Source of the DNA: Diaphorobacter aerolatus
GTDB lineage: Bacteria; Pseudomonadota; Gammaproteobacteria; Burkholderiales; Burkholderiaceae_C
Direction of reading: 5' to 3'
Assembly: GCF_014489535.1 (NCBI RefSeq)
Contig: NZ_CP060783.1
Span: forward strand, 186,001-250,000
Length of the DNA stretch: 64,000 nt
Shown: piece by piece, positions 1 to 7,692 of the stretch
How positions within the stretch are numbered: position 1 is the stretch's first letter
Layout: each line of letters begins with the position of its first letter
Notes under the pieces: generated by a model
What the model was told of the DNA's origin: nothing
Database searches by the model: none
What the model saw: only the letters and a program-made list of their open reading frames with translations
Position numbers and translations under genes: made by a program

Positions 1-243
1 TTACCCGCCCGGAGTCAACCGGAGGATCTGCGCATGTTCCAGAAAAATCTGCATGCGATTTCACCGCGCGAACTTGAGGTGCTGCGCCAGTTCTCGCGCG
101 GCTTGCCGCTCAAGACCATCGCGGCCGACCTCAATCGCAGCATCAAGACGGTGAGCACACAAAAGCGCTCGGTGATGCGCAAGCTGGACATCGCCACCGA
201 TCAGTTGCTCATGGAGTTCTGCCTGAACACCAATCTGTACTGA
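1..243 (+). CDS. LuxR-family regulator, C-terminal part only
   Basis: The reading frame is open from the first base and stops at TGA 241-243, so this is the 3' end of a gene that begins upstream of the window. The 80 visible residues are a GerE/LuxR-type helix-turn-helix: ISPRELEVLRQFSRG followed by the recognition region TIAADLNRSIKTVSTQKRS and a dimerisation tail ending CLNTNLY. Such domains usually sit behind a receiver domain in NarL/FixJ-type response regulators, but that part is not visible and the input signal is unknown. An ATG at 34 exists, yet the frame continues upstream of it, so I do not treat it as the start. It converges with the aminotransferase on the other strand, with only about 20 bases between the stops. 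Confidence 0.85.
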   Translation, partial: LPARSQPEDLRMFQKNLHAISPRELEVLRQFSRGLPLKTIAADLNRSIKTVSTQKRSVMRKLDIATDQLLMEFCLNTNLY

Positions 244-264
244 ACGCGAGTTCAGAGAGCATGG

Positions 265-1437
265 CTACAGCCTGCGCAGACGCTCGATCGCGTCGCGCAG
301 CGTCTCGTCCTTTTTGGCAAAGCAGAAACGCACCACGCGCTGGTCGAACTTCTCGACATAGAACGCCGACAGCGGTATGGCCGCCACACCGATTTCCCGG
401 GTGAGCCATTGGCAGAAGTCCGCTTCGCTCAGATCACTGATACCCGAGATGTCCACGCACTGGAAGTAGCTGCCCTGGCTTGGCAATAGCTTGAAGCGGG
501 AGTCTTTCAACCCGGCGCGGAACAGGTCGCGCTTGGTCTGGTAGAACGCCGGGAGTTGCAGGTACGGCGCGGGATCCTGCATGTAGTCGGCGATGCCGTA
601 TTGCATCGGCGTGTTGACCGTGAAGACGTTGAACTGGTGCACCTTGCGAAATTCAGCAGTCAGCGCCGCAGGTGCTGCCACGGTGCCGATCTTCCAGCCG
701 GTGACATGGTAGGTCTTGCCGAAGCTCGACACGATGAAGGCGCGCGCCGCCAATCCAGGAAAACGGGCCGCGCTCTGATGCGCAGCGCCGTCGAACACCA
801 TGTGTTCGTAGACCTCGTCGCTGATCAGGATGATGTCCGTGGGCGCGAGCAATTCTTCGAGCTTGCGCATCTCGGCGTCCGTCCAGATGGTGGCGCTCGG
901 GTTGTGCGGCGAGTTGATGATCAGGAGCCGCGTGCGCGGTGTGATGGCGGCAGCGATCTTGTCGAAGTCCGGACGGAAGGTGCCCGGCGTGAGTGGCACG
1001 CGCACGACCTTGCCGCCCGCGGTTTCGATGTTGGGCACGTAGCTGTCGTAGCACGGCTCGAGCACGATGGCCTCGTCGCCGGGCTGCACGCAGGCAAGCA
1101 CGGCGGTAAGGATCGCCTGCGTCGCCCCGGCGGTCACCGTGATCTCGGTGTTCGCATCGTACTTGCGGCCATACAGCGTCTGGTACTTCTCTGACATCGC
1201 GTCGCGCAGCACCTGCACTCCGGCCATGGGCGGGTACTGGTTGTGGCCCGCGCGCATGGCATTGTTGACGGCATCGAGCAGTTGGGGATCGCACGCAAAA
1301 TCGGGAAAGCCCTGACCGAGGTTGACGGCCTTGTGCTGCGCGGCGAGCGCCGACATGACCGTGAAGATGGTCGTGCCGACGTTGGGCAGGCGGCTGGGAA
1401 AGGTGGGGGTGCGCGGCGCGCTGTGGTGGCTTGTCAT
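265..1437 (-). CDS. Pyridoxal-phosphate aminotransferase, class I/II
   Basis: A 390-residue PLP-dependent aminotransferase of fold type I, resembling the methionine / kynurenine aminotransferase group (YbdL-like). The sequence shows the N-terminal NLGQGFPDF signature, NSPHNPSA in the substrate/PLP region and the Schiff-base lysine K241 in SSFGKTYHVTGWKIG. The family transfers an amino group from an amino acid to a 2-oxo acid in the cytoplasm; the exact substrate cannot be read from sequence. I chose ATG 1437 (MTSHHSAP) because the upstream extension to 1500 is basic, lacks family character and includes a poly-lysine stretch. The CysB-like regulator lies 72 bases upstream on the same strand, so the two may be cotranscribed and the enzyme could act in sulfur amino-acid metabolism. 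That link is inference. Confidence 0.88.
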   Translation of the reverse strand: MTSHHSAPRTPTFPSRLPNVGTTIFTVMSALAAQHKAVNLGQGFPDFACDPQLLDAVNNAMRAGHNQYPPMAGVQVLRDAMSEKYQTLYGRKYDANTEITVTAGATQAILTAVLACVQPGDEAIVLEPCYDSYVPNIETAGGKVVRVPLTPGTFRPDFDKIAAAITPRTRLLIINSPHNPSATIWTDAEMRKLEELLAPTDIILISDEVYEHMVFDGAAHQSAARFPGLAARAFIVSSFGKTYHVTGWKIGTVAAPAALTAEFRKVHQFNVFTVNTPMQYGIADYMQDPAPYLQLPAFYQTKRDLFRAGLKDSRFKLLPSQGSYFQCVDISGISDLSEADFCQWLTREIGVAAIPLSAFYVEKFDQRVVRFCFAKKDETLRDAIERLRRL

Positions 1438-1509
1438 GGCACGCAAATTCTTTTTTTTGACCTGCAGATGGCGAAATGCCGGACTACGAATCCGGCGCAA
1501 GAATGGAAA

Positions 1510-2451
1510 TCACAGCTCGTAGTCGTTGACGTGGCCAATCATCGCGCGCATCACCAGATCGCGGTTCAGGCGGTCACTGAGCAGTTCGGCAAATTTGTAG
1601 ATGAAGTTGCGCAGATACGCGCCGCGCTTGAAAGCGACGCGCGCCACGTTCTGGCCGAACAGATGGCCCATGGGCCGCACGACGAGATCGCCGACGGGGT
1701 CATCGCGCATGGCCATTTCGGCGACGATGCCGACGCCCATGCCAAGGCGCACATAGGTCTTGATCACGTCCGAGTCGATGGCTTCGAGCACGATGCGCGG
1801 CTGCAGTTTGCGCGTGGCAAACGCCGCGTCGATCTTGCCGCGTCCGGTGAACGACGGGTGGTAGGTGACCAGCGGCTCGTGCGCGATGTCTTCGAGTCCG
1901 ATGCGTTCGCGTTGGGCGAGCGGATGGCTGGTCGGCATGACGAGCACATGCTGCCATTCGTAGCAGGGCAGCGTGACAAGATCAGGATAGTCCGCAAGCG
2001 ACTCCGTGGCCATGCCGATCTCGGCCACTTCGTCGATCACCATGCGCGCCACTTCGTGCGGCGTGGCCTGATGCAGGCTGATGTTGACCTTGGGGTAGGA
2101 CTCGCGCAGCTTGGCCACCGGCAGCGGCAGCACGTAGCGCGCCTGCGTGTGGGTGGTTGCAATCGAGAGCGTGCCGCTGTCCTGCGCGCTGTATTGCTCG
2201 CCGATGCGCTTGAGGTTGGTGACCTCGCGCATGATCAACTCGATGCTTTTGAGCACGTGCTGGCCGGGTTCGGTCACGCGCTTGAGGCGCTTGCCATGGC
2301 GCGCGAAGATGTCCACGCCCAGCTCGTCCTCGAGTTCGATGATGGCCTTGGAGACGCCGGGCTGAGAGGTGTGTAGAGCCTTCGCGGCCTCGGTCAGATT
2401 GAGGTTGCGGCGCGAGGCTTCCTGCACGAAGCGGAATTGGTGAAGGTTCAT
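1510..2451 (-). CDS. LysR-type regulator of the CysB/Cbl group
   Basis: A 313-residue LysR-type transcription regulator, the usual length for CysB and Cbl. The N-terminus MNLHQFRFVQEASRRNLNLT and the helix-turn-helix LTEAAKALHTSQPGVSKAI are characteristic of the CysB branch, which senses O-acetylserine or N-acetylserine (CysB) or adenosine phosphosulfate (Cbl) and controls sulfate assimilation and sulfonate use. The effector domain covers about residues 95-310, including TTHTQARYVLP, a typical CysB ligand-pocket segment. The start ATG 2451 needs no adjustment. It is divergent from the PepSY-ApbE operon and upstream of the aminotransferase. No cys structural genes are in the window, so the direct targets are not visible. 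Confidence 0.9.
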   Translation of the reverse strand: MNLHQFRFVQEASRRNLNLTEAAKALHTSQPGVSKAIIELEDELGVDIFARHGKRLKRVTEPGQHVLKSIELIMREVTNLKRIGEQYSAQDSGTLSIATTHTQARYVLPLPVAKLRESYPKVNISLHQATPHEVARMVIDEVAEIGMATESLADYPDLVTLPCYEWQHVLVMPTSHPLAQRERIGLEDIAHEPLVTYHPSFTGRGKIDAAFATRKLQPRIVLEAIDSDVIKTYVRLGMGVGIVAEMAMRDDPVGDLVVRPMGHLFGQNVARVAFKRGAYLRNFIYKFAELLSDRLNRDLVMRAMIGHVNDYEL

Positions 2452-2588
2452 AACTGAATACAGCTAAAGATTCCCTTCATTATGCTTCATTCTTTTTATT
2501 TGCATATGGATTTTGCTTCTTATACCCAAAAGTAGCCGTCCGTTGGGTGCGGGCAAATGCCGATTCCGTGCTTGATTTTGGTAAAGTA

Positions 2589-2607
2589 AATGAAAGTGAG
2601 TCGCATT
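2589..2607 (+). promoter_or_regulatory. Putative Fur box upstream of the PepSY-ApbE operon
   Basis: The 19-mer AATGAAAGTGAGTCGCATT matches the inverted-repeat Fur consensus core (AATGATAATGATTATCATT orientation) at 14 of 19 positions by my hand count. It lies about 90 bases before the first gene of the PepSY operon, in the 242-base AT-rich region divergent from the CysB-like regulator. The operon type is commonly iron-linked, which supports the reading, but there is no measurement here. Confidence 0.45.
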
Positions 2608-2693
2608 TGCAAAAACTCGGTTTCACACAAGAATGTCTCAAGTCCAGCGTGAACGCCTGATCTTTGGCGGCCAGCGTTTTCCCAAGGTTATCC

Positions 2694-3347
2694 ATGAAGT
2701 CGGCAGTTTCCGGTGGCTCGCAACGAGCGTACTGGCTGAAAAAATTACACGAGTGGCACTGGATCAGTTCCGCCATCTGCCTGATCGGCATGCTGCTCTT
2801 TGCCATCACCGGCATCACGTTGAATCACGCAGGGCAGATCGAATCCAGACCGCGTGTCGAATCCCGCAGCGCACAGACGCCTCCCGAATTGCTTCGGCAG
2901 CTACAGAACCTGCAGGCTGGCCTCAAGAATCAGGCGAAGTCTGCGGCGAGCCCCGAGCTTCCGGCTGCGGCGGTCGCCTTCGTCGGCAAGGAGTTCAAGG
3001 CCGACGTGTCGGGGCGAGCGGTGGAATGGAGCGACGAGGAAGCCTATGTGCCTTTGCCGCGGCCGGGCGGGGATGCCTGGTTGAGGGTGGGCCTGAAGGA
3101 TGGCGCGATGGAGTACGAATCCACGGATCGCGGCTGGATTTCCTACATCAATGATCTGCACAAGGGCCGCCATACCGGCGGTGCGTGGAGTCTGTTTCTC
3201 GATGTCTTCGCGGTGGGCTGTCTGGTGTTCTGCGTCACGGGGCTCTTGATCCTGAAGATGCATTCTGAGCGGCGCCCGCTCACCTGGCCGATGGTGGGCC
3301 TCGGGCTCGTGATCCCCGCGTTGCTGGCGCTGTTGCTGACTCATTGA
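2694..3347 (+). CDS. PepSY-associated membrane-helix protein
   Basis: A 217-residue inner-membrane protein of the PepSY_TM type. It begins with HEWHWISSAICLIGMLLFAI, an HxxxG-like first membrane helix often seen in PepSY iron-reductase relatives. A periplasmic domain of about 130 residues follows. The C-terminal half has two more helices (about residues 160-185 and 198-215) with LHKGRHTGGAWSLFLDVFAV before the second, a conserved family segment with histidines that could bind heme. ATG 2694 is preferred over the upstream TTG 2664 because AAGG at 2684-2687 is well spaced. It is first in an operon with DUF2271, DUF4198, ApbE and a flavoprotein reductase. A role passing electrons across the inner membrane to a flavin acceptor is inference. 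Confidence 0.82.
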   Translation: MKSAVSGGSQRAYWLKKLHEWHWISSAICLIGMLLFAITGITLNHAGQIESRPRVESRSAQTPPELLRQLQNLQAGLKNQAKSAASPELPAAAVAFVGKEFKADVSGRAVEWSDEEAYVPLPRPGGDAWLRVGLKDGAMEYESTDRGWISYINDLHKGRHTGGAWSLFLDVFAVGCLVFCVTGLLILKMHSERRPLTWPMVGLGLVIPALLALLLTH

Positions 3348-3401
3348 GTGCGTCGGCCCGCTGCCGACCAGATCCCGAATTTTGTTGAAGGAAAACCAAA
3401 G

Positions 3402-3922
3402 ATGACGAGAAGGATTTTCAAGTGTTCCGTCGCCCTGAGCGCGGTCGTTGGCCTGCCTGCGGTCGCCGCCGGTCTGGACCTGACGGTGGGCATTCCGCAA
3501 TTGCAGGTGGCCGAATACCACAAGCCCTACGTGGCCGTGTGGCTTGAGAAGGCCGAAGGGGTGTCGCCGCCAATCTCTCGGTCTGGTACGACGCGAAGAT
3601 GCGCGACGCCGAGGGCACGAAGTGGCTCAAGGACATGCGCCAGTGGTGGCGTCGCACAGGCCGGGAGCTGAGCTTTCCGATTGATGGCGTGACCCAGCCC
3701 ACCAAGCCCGCTGGAGTCCATGCGCTGTCGTTCGCAGAAGGCAGGAACGCGCTGCCCAGGCTCGCGCCGGGTCAGTACAGGCTGATGGTGGAGGCTGCGC
3801 GCGAGGTCGGTGGTCGCGAGCTGGTCTCGATTCCATTTGACTGGCCCGCAAAACAGCCCATCAGTCTGTCCGCCAAGGGCAGCAGCGAGCTTGGCCAGAT
3901 CAAGCTCGACATCAAGCCGTGA
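3402..3922 (+). CDS. DUF2271 periplasmic protein (frameshifted), possible flavinylated partner of ApbE
   Basis: A secreted protein of the DUF2271 family, read in two frames. The N-terminal part starts at ATG 3402 with a signal peptide (MTRRIFKCSVALSAVVGLPA) and LQVAEYHKPYVAVWLEKAEG. The frame breaks at CC 3567-3568 and continues one frame over as ANLSVWYDAKMRDAEG to TGA 3922. Adding one C gives a 173-residue protein of normal family length, so a sequencing error is likelier than a pseudogene. Residues 95-101 of the repaired protein read DGVTQPT, matching the spacing of the FMN-attachment motif (D-G-x-T-G-A-T/S), whose last Thr/Ser receives FMN from ApbE. The candidate acceptor is Thr101, codon 3701-3703. 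The canonical Gly-Ala is replaced by Gln-Pro, so flavinylation is a hypothesis. Confidence 0.8.
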
Positions 3923-3966
3923 TTCACGCCCACCAAAGATTCCAACCGTCTGAAAGGACCAAGACA

Positions 3967-4767
3967 ATGACGCTCAAAACGCGCGCGATTCTCGCGGCAA
4001 CCCTGGCGCTCGCCGCCGTTTCGGCCCAGGCCCACGACATGTGGTTCAAGCCATCGAGCACCGTGCTCTCCAAGTCCGACTGGGTGACCGTGGATGCGGC
4101 CGTGTCCAACGATGTGTTCTTCTTCAATCATCGCCCGCTGGGTCTGGAGAACGTGAAGGTCACCGCGCCCGATGGCATGGACGTCGAGCTGAAGAACGCG
4201 CACAAGGGCGAACTGCGCAGCGTGTTCGATTTCAAGCCCGAGAAGCCCGGCACCTACCGCGTCAGCATGCTGACGAACGGTGTGCTTGGCAGCTACAAGG
4301 ACGCGAGCGGCCAGCCCCGACGTGTGCGCGGACCAGTGGATGAAGTCCTCAGGAAGATTCCTGCCGATGCCACGAACGTGAACATCATCGAGAACGTGCG
4401 CCGCATGGAAACCTTCGTTTCCGTGGGCAAGCCCTCGGCCTTGGGCGTGACGGGCAAGGGACTTGAACTCAAGGCCGTGACCCATCCCAATGATCTGGTG
4501 AGCAGCGAAGAGGCCCGGTTTGAATTTTTCCTCGACGGCAAGCCCGCAGGGAATCTGGAGGTGGAACTCGTGGCCGATGGCATTCGTTATCGCGATGGCG
4601 TGGAGCCGCTCAAGCTCAGGACCGACGCGAACGGTCTGCTCAAGGTGAAGTTCCCGCGTCCCGGCCTGTTCTGGCTTAGCACCGACGCCAAGGATCACCA
4701 GACCAGCGTGGCCAACGCCACCGAACGCCGGCTTGGCTACGTCGCAACGCTGGAAGTGCTCCCATGA
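3967..4767 (+). CDS. DUF4198 periplasmic protein
   Basis: A 266-residue exported protein with a clear signal peptide (MTLKTRAILAATLALAAVSA, cleavage after AQA) followed at once by HDMWFKPSS, the hallmark start of DUF4198 proteins, whose mature N-terminal histidine resembles a metal ligand. The body is beta-rich and Ig/NikM-like (LKAVTHPNDL, LRTDANGLLKVKFPRPGLFW), similar to periplasmic parts of nickel/cobalt uptake systems. Family function is not established; binding of a transition metal in the periplasm is a plausible inference. It lies 44 bases after the DUF2271 gene and is followed by ApbE. This order recurs in iron-responsive operons of proteobacteria as I recall, which suggests one redox or metal-handling unit. 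Confidence 0.85.
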   Translation: MTLKTRAILAATLALAAVSAQAHDMWFKPSSTVLSKSDWVTVDAAVSNDVFFFNHRPLGLENVKVTAPDGMDVELKNAHKGELRSVFDFKPEKPGTYRVSMLTNGVLGSYKDASGQPRRVRGPVDEVLRKIPADATNVNIIENVRRMETFVSVGKPSALGVTGKGLELKAVTHPNDLVSSEEARFEFFLDGKPAGNLEVELVADGIRYRDGVEPLKLRTDANGLLKVKFPRPGLFWLSTDAKDHQTSVANATERRLGYVATLEVLP

Positions 4768-4854
4768 TCATTTCGGCATGAGCGGCACGACCATGCGGGT
4801 GCGCTACGGCTCGGGTGTCTGGAGCCTTGCGAGCGGCAGCGCAGAACGGGGGCA

Positions 4855-5867
4855 GTGGCGCACAGCGCGGATTTTTCCGGGCGGCGCTGGCGTGTGCCAG
4901 CGGTCCAGCGTCAGCAGGATTCGCGCATTCATCGGCTCAAGGGCCAGACCATGGGTACGTCGTGGACGCTGAGTCTGCCGAACCCGGAATTTCTGGCGCT
5001 CGAGCCCGTTCAAGCCCTGATTCAGGATGTTCTGGATGACGTGATCGCGCAGATGAGCAACTGGGAGCCGACCTCCGTGATCTCGCGCTTCAACGACGCT
5101 CCCGAGGGTAGTTGGCACGCGTTGCCGCCCGCGTTCGTTCAGGTCCTTGGCGCGGCGCTGCATTGGGCCGAGCGCTCGGCGGAGCGCTCGATCCGACGAT
5201 GGGCGCACTGGTGTCCCTTTGGGGTTTCGGCCCGCGCGCGGCGCCGCTCGCGCCGCATTCCGGCGTGCGGCCCGACGCGCGGCGCATAGAGGAGTGGCTG
5301 GCGGCTACGGGTCATGAACGGTTGAACTGGAAGGCGGGAATGCAGCGAATCCGGCAACCCGGTGGTCTGCGGCTCGATCTTTGCGGCATCGCGAAAGGCT
5401 TTGCGGTCGATGCGGTGGTGCGCGCGCTGCAACTGTCTGGCTGGCCCGGTGGGCTGTTCGACATTGGCGGCGAGCTGCGTAGCTGGGGTGAAAAACCGCA
5501 GGGCGGCGCATGGCAGGTGCGGCTCGGCGGTCACGACGAAGCAATGCAGGCGCCCTTGGTGGTGGCGGTCAGGAACGCGGCCTTCGCAACCTCAGGCGAC
5601 CGGTGGCACCACTTTTTCGCGGATGGCCAGCGCTATTCGCACACGCTCGATCCGCGCACGGGTTGGCCGATCACGCACTCCCTCGCAAGCGTGACCGTGC
5701 GCCACGACGAGTGCATGCATGCCGACGCGCTGGCGACGGTGCTCACGGTGCTGGGTGCCGTGCAGGGGATGGCGTTTGCCCGGGCTCACGACGTTGCCGC
5801 CGTGTTCTGCGACCGTGAGTCGCCACCGCGCATGACACCGGCATGGAAGGCGCACCTCGAATCATGA
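4855..5867 (+). CDS. apbE: FAD:protein FMN transferase ApbE (frameshifted)
   Basis: ApbE splits FAD and attaches FMN covalently to a Thr/Ser of an extracytoplasmic protein, using Mg2+. Family landmarks are HRLKGQTMGTSWTLSLP near the N-terminus, LDLCGIAKGFAVD and FDIGGELRSWG in the middle, and HTLDPRTGWPITHS with HADALATVLTVLG near the end. The frame breaks after HWAERS at GG 5178-5179; one extra G restores GGALDPTMGALVSLWGFGP. The start is uncertain. GTG 4855 gives about 337 residues. An earlier ATG at 4778 would join the same frame if the GGGGG run at 4848-4852 had also lost a base. The stop overlaps the next gene. No canonical FMN-acceptor motif is present nearby except the degenerate one in the DUF2271 protein. 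Confidence 0.88.
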
Positions 5868-7276
5868 TGCCGGACTGGATCTTGTCTCCCGCGCGATTGG
5901 CGGGGGTCGGTGGTTTGCTTGTCGCCTACGCGGCTTTGTGCGCGCGGGTCGCCTGGACCGTCAGGCGACAACGCCTCGATGTCCTGCGGGACAACGATGC
6001 TCCCGCAGCGGCTGGCGACAGTCCTGCAGTGCTGGTGGCGTATGCCAGTCAGACCGGTCAGGCCGAGAGCCTGGCACACGAGGCGACGCGGATGCTGCGT
6101 GAAAGCGATCTGCGTGTGACGCTTCTGCCCGTCGATGCGGTGACCGCGAATACCTTGGGTGCGCACCCACGCAGCCTGTGGCTTGTCTCGACCACGGGCG
6201 AGGGTGACGCGCCCGATCACGCGCTGGGTTTCGTGCAGAACGTGCTCACGGAGCGCGTGGATTTGACCGGGCACGAGGCACTGGTGTTGGCGCTTGGGGA
6301 TCGCGAATATCGGCACTACTGTGCATTTGGCGAGCGCTTGCAGCAGTGGCTGACGGCGCAGGGCGCCAAAAGCGAATGGATCTGTGTGGACAACATGAGT
6401 TGCTCGGCGCTGCGCCTCTGGCAGTCCGGCGTGTCCGCACTGCGGCAGGAGCTGCTTTGCGACGCGCAGGAATCCAGGCCTGGGCCACCGGTGGAGGAAG
6501 AATGGTTGTTGCCGCCCGAAGCGACGATTTTCCGGCTCGCGCGGCGCACGCTGCTCAATGCCGGGAGTCAGGGTGGCGCGTTGTACCAGCTCGATTTTGT
6601 CGTAAACGACAGCGATCTGCCGCACTGGCAGTCCGGCGATCTCGCGTCGCTTTGCCTGCCTGCCGATCCTGAACATGCGCGTGACTATTCGATTGCGTCC
6701 ATTCCGGCGGATGGCGAGTTGCAGTTGCTCGTGCGGCAGAGCACGCGCGCCGATGGCTCGCCGGGCGTGGCCTCCAACTGGCTTTGCACGGGCATGAATG
6801 TCGGAGATTCAGTTGCGCTCACGATTCGGCAGCACAGCAGTTTCCGGCTTGGTGACAACGCGAATCGGCCGCTGATATTGATCGGCAATGGTTCGGGCCT
6901 CGCGGGCCTGCTGAGCCACATGCGAGCGCGCATTGCCGGCGGGCAGGGCGAGCAATGGCTGCTGTTTGGCGAACGCTATCCGGCGCATGATGCGATTCTC
7001 GGCGAGCAGCTTCGGCAGTGGATGCAGCGTGGACGCCTGGCGCGGCTCGATCTCGCATGGTCGCGCGGCAGTGGCGAAAGAACCTACGTGCAGGATGTGC
7101 TTCTTCAGCAGGCAGACGTGTTGAAGACCTGGGTGGAACGCGGCGCCGCGATCTATGTCTGCGGCAGTCGGCAAGGCATGGGGCAGGGCGTGCACCACGT
7201 GCTCACGCAGATTCTGGGCGACGAGGGATTGCGGGTGCTGAGTCAGTCAGGCCGCTATCGTCGGGACGTTTATTGA
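5864..7276 (+). CDS. Membrane-anchored flavodoxin/FNR-type reductase (CysJ/cytochrome P450 reductase-like)
   Basis: A 470-residue diflavin reductase. After a single N-terminal membrane helix (RLAGVGGLLVAYAALCARVA) comes an FMN flavodoxin domain (ASQTGQAESLAHEATRML, STTGEGDAPDHALGF, LALGDREYRHYC). Next are an FAD domain with RDYSIASIP, equivalent to RxYS, and an NADPH domain ending YVCGSRQGMGQGVHHVL and Tyr. The layout matches the sulfite reductase flavoprotein alpha subunit and P450 reductase, but the gene is not beside a CysI gene. ATG 5864 overlaps the ApbE stop, so translation is coupled. It probably draws electrons from cytoplasmic NADPH and passes them to the PepSY membrane protein. The domains are clear; the partner is inferred from operon order. 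Confidence 0.87.
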   Translation: MMPDWILSPARLAGVGGLLVAYAALCARVAWTVRRQRLDVLRDNDAPAAAGDSPAVLVAYASQTGQAESLAHEATRMLRESDLRVTLLPVDAVTANTLGAHPRSLWLVSTTGEGDAPDHALGFVQNVLTERVDLTGHEALVLALGDREYRHYCAFGERLQQWLTAQGAKSEWICVDNMSCSALRLWQSGVSALRQELLCDAQESRPGPPVEEEWLLPPEATIFRLARRTLLNAGSQGGALYQLDFVVNDSDLPHWQSGDLASLCLPADPEHARDYSIASIPADGELQLLVRQSTRADGSPGVASNWLCTGMNVGDSVALTIRQHSSFRLGDNANRPLILIGNGSGLAGLLSHMRARIAGGQGEQWLLFGERYPAHDAILGEQLRQWMQRGRLARLDLAWSRGSGERTYVQDVLLQQADVLKTWVERGAAIYVCGSRQGMGQGVHHVLTQILGDEGLRVLSQSGRYRRDVY

Positions 7277-7285
7277 CGCGGCATG

Positions 7286-7316
7286 AGCGGACTCTCAGCC
7301 GATGGCCGAGTCCGCT
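7286..7316. terminator. Perfect 9-bp inverted repeat between convergent genes
   Basis: AGCGGACTC at 7286-7294 pairs with GAGTCCGCT at 7308-7316, with a 13-base loop. It sits at the meeting point of the flavoprotein reductase (stop 7276) and cbiX (stop 7295) and overlaps the last codons of cbiX. No T-run follows on either strand, so it may be a weak bidirectional terminator. Confidence 0.4.
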
Positions 7317-7669
7317 GCAATCAGAGCCATGAGCGCCGTGACGCGCGCGTCTTCACCGATAGGAGTCTGGAGCCGCAGTTCAAGCACCGGGTAGCGCAGT
7401 TGCAGGTCGTGAACCATGCGCGGCAGGTCCTCGCGCGCGTGGCGACCCGCGCCGAGAAACATCGGCATGACGCTGATTTTGTGAATGCCTCGTGCAGCCC
7501 AATCCTGCACGACGGTGGATAGATCGGGTTCGTTCAGTTCCAGGTACGCGCATGCGACGGCGACGTCGCCCCGCTGCGTTTCGATCAACCGCGCGACGGC
7601 CTCGATGGGCAGCCGCCACTGTGGATCGCGCGAGCCGTGTGCAAACAGGATGACGCCGGAATCTGGCAT
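7295..7669 (-). CDS. cbiX: CbiX/SirB-type sirohydrochlorin chelatase
   Basis: A 124-residue single-domain class II chelatase. GVILFAHGSRDPQWRLPIEA holds the N-terminal histidine (H11) that binds metal, and the second part has KISVMPMFLGAGRHAREDLP with a second histidine. The short form acts as a homodimer, as in CbiXS/SirB. It inserts Co2+ or Fe2+ into sirohydrochlorin on the way to cobalamin or siroheme. ATG 7669 is used. It converges on the PepSY-ApbE operon and is 23 bases downstream of lptG on the same strand, possibly cotranscribed with the LPS export genes. The metal cannot be told from sequence; nearby flavoprotein and sulfur regulators make siroheme supply plausible. Confidence 0.88.
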   Translation of the reverse strand: MPDSGVILFAHGSRDPQWRLPIEAVARLIETQRGDVAVACAYLELNEPDLSTVVQDWAARGIHKISVMPMFLGAGRHAREDLPRMVHDLQLRYPVLELRLQTPIGEDARVTALMALIAADSAIG

Positions 7670-7692
7670 GAGCGTTCTCGTCGGCCGCTGCG

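Noticed and set aside
1243..2376. A 377-codon open frame on the plus strand over the CysB-like gene
   Set aside because: Antisense to a clear LysR gene with family motifs; His/Asp/Gly-rich shadow composition.
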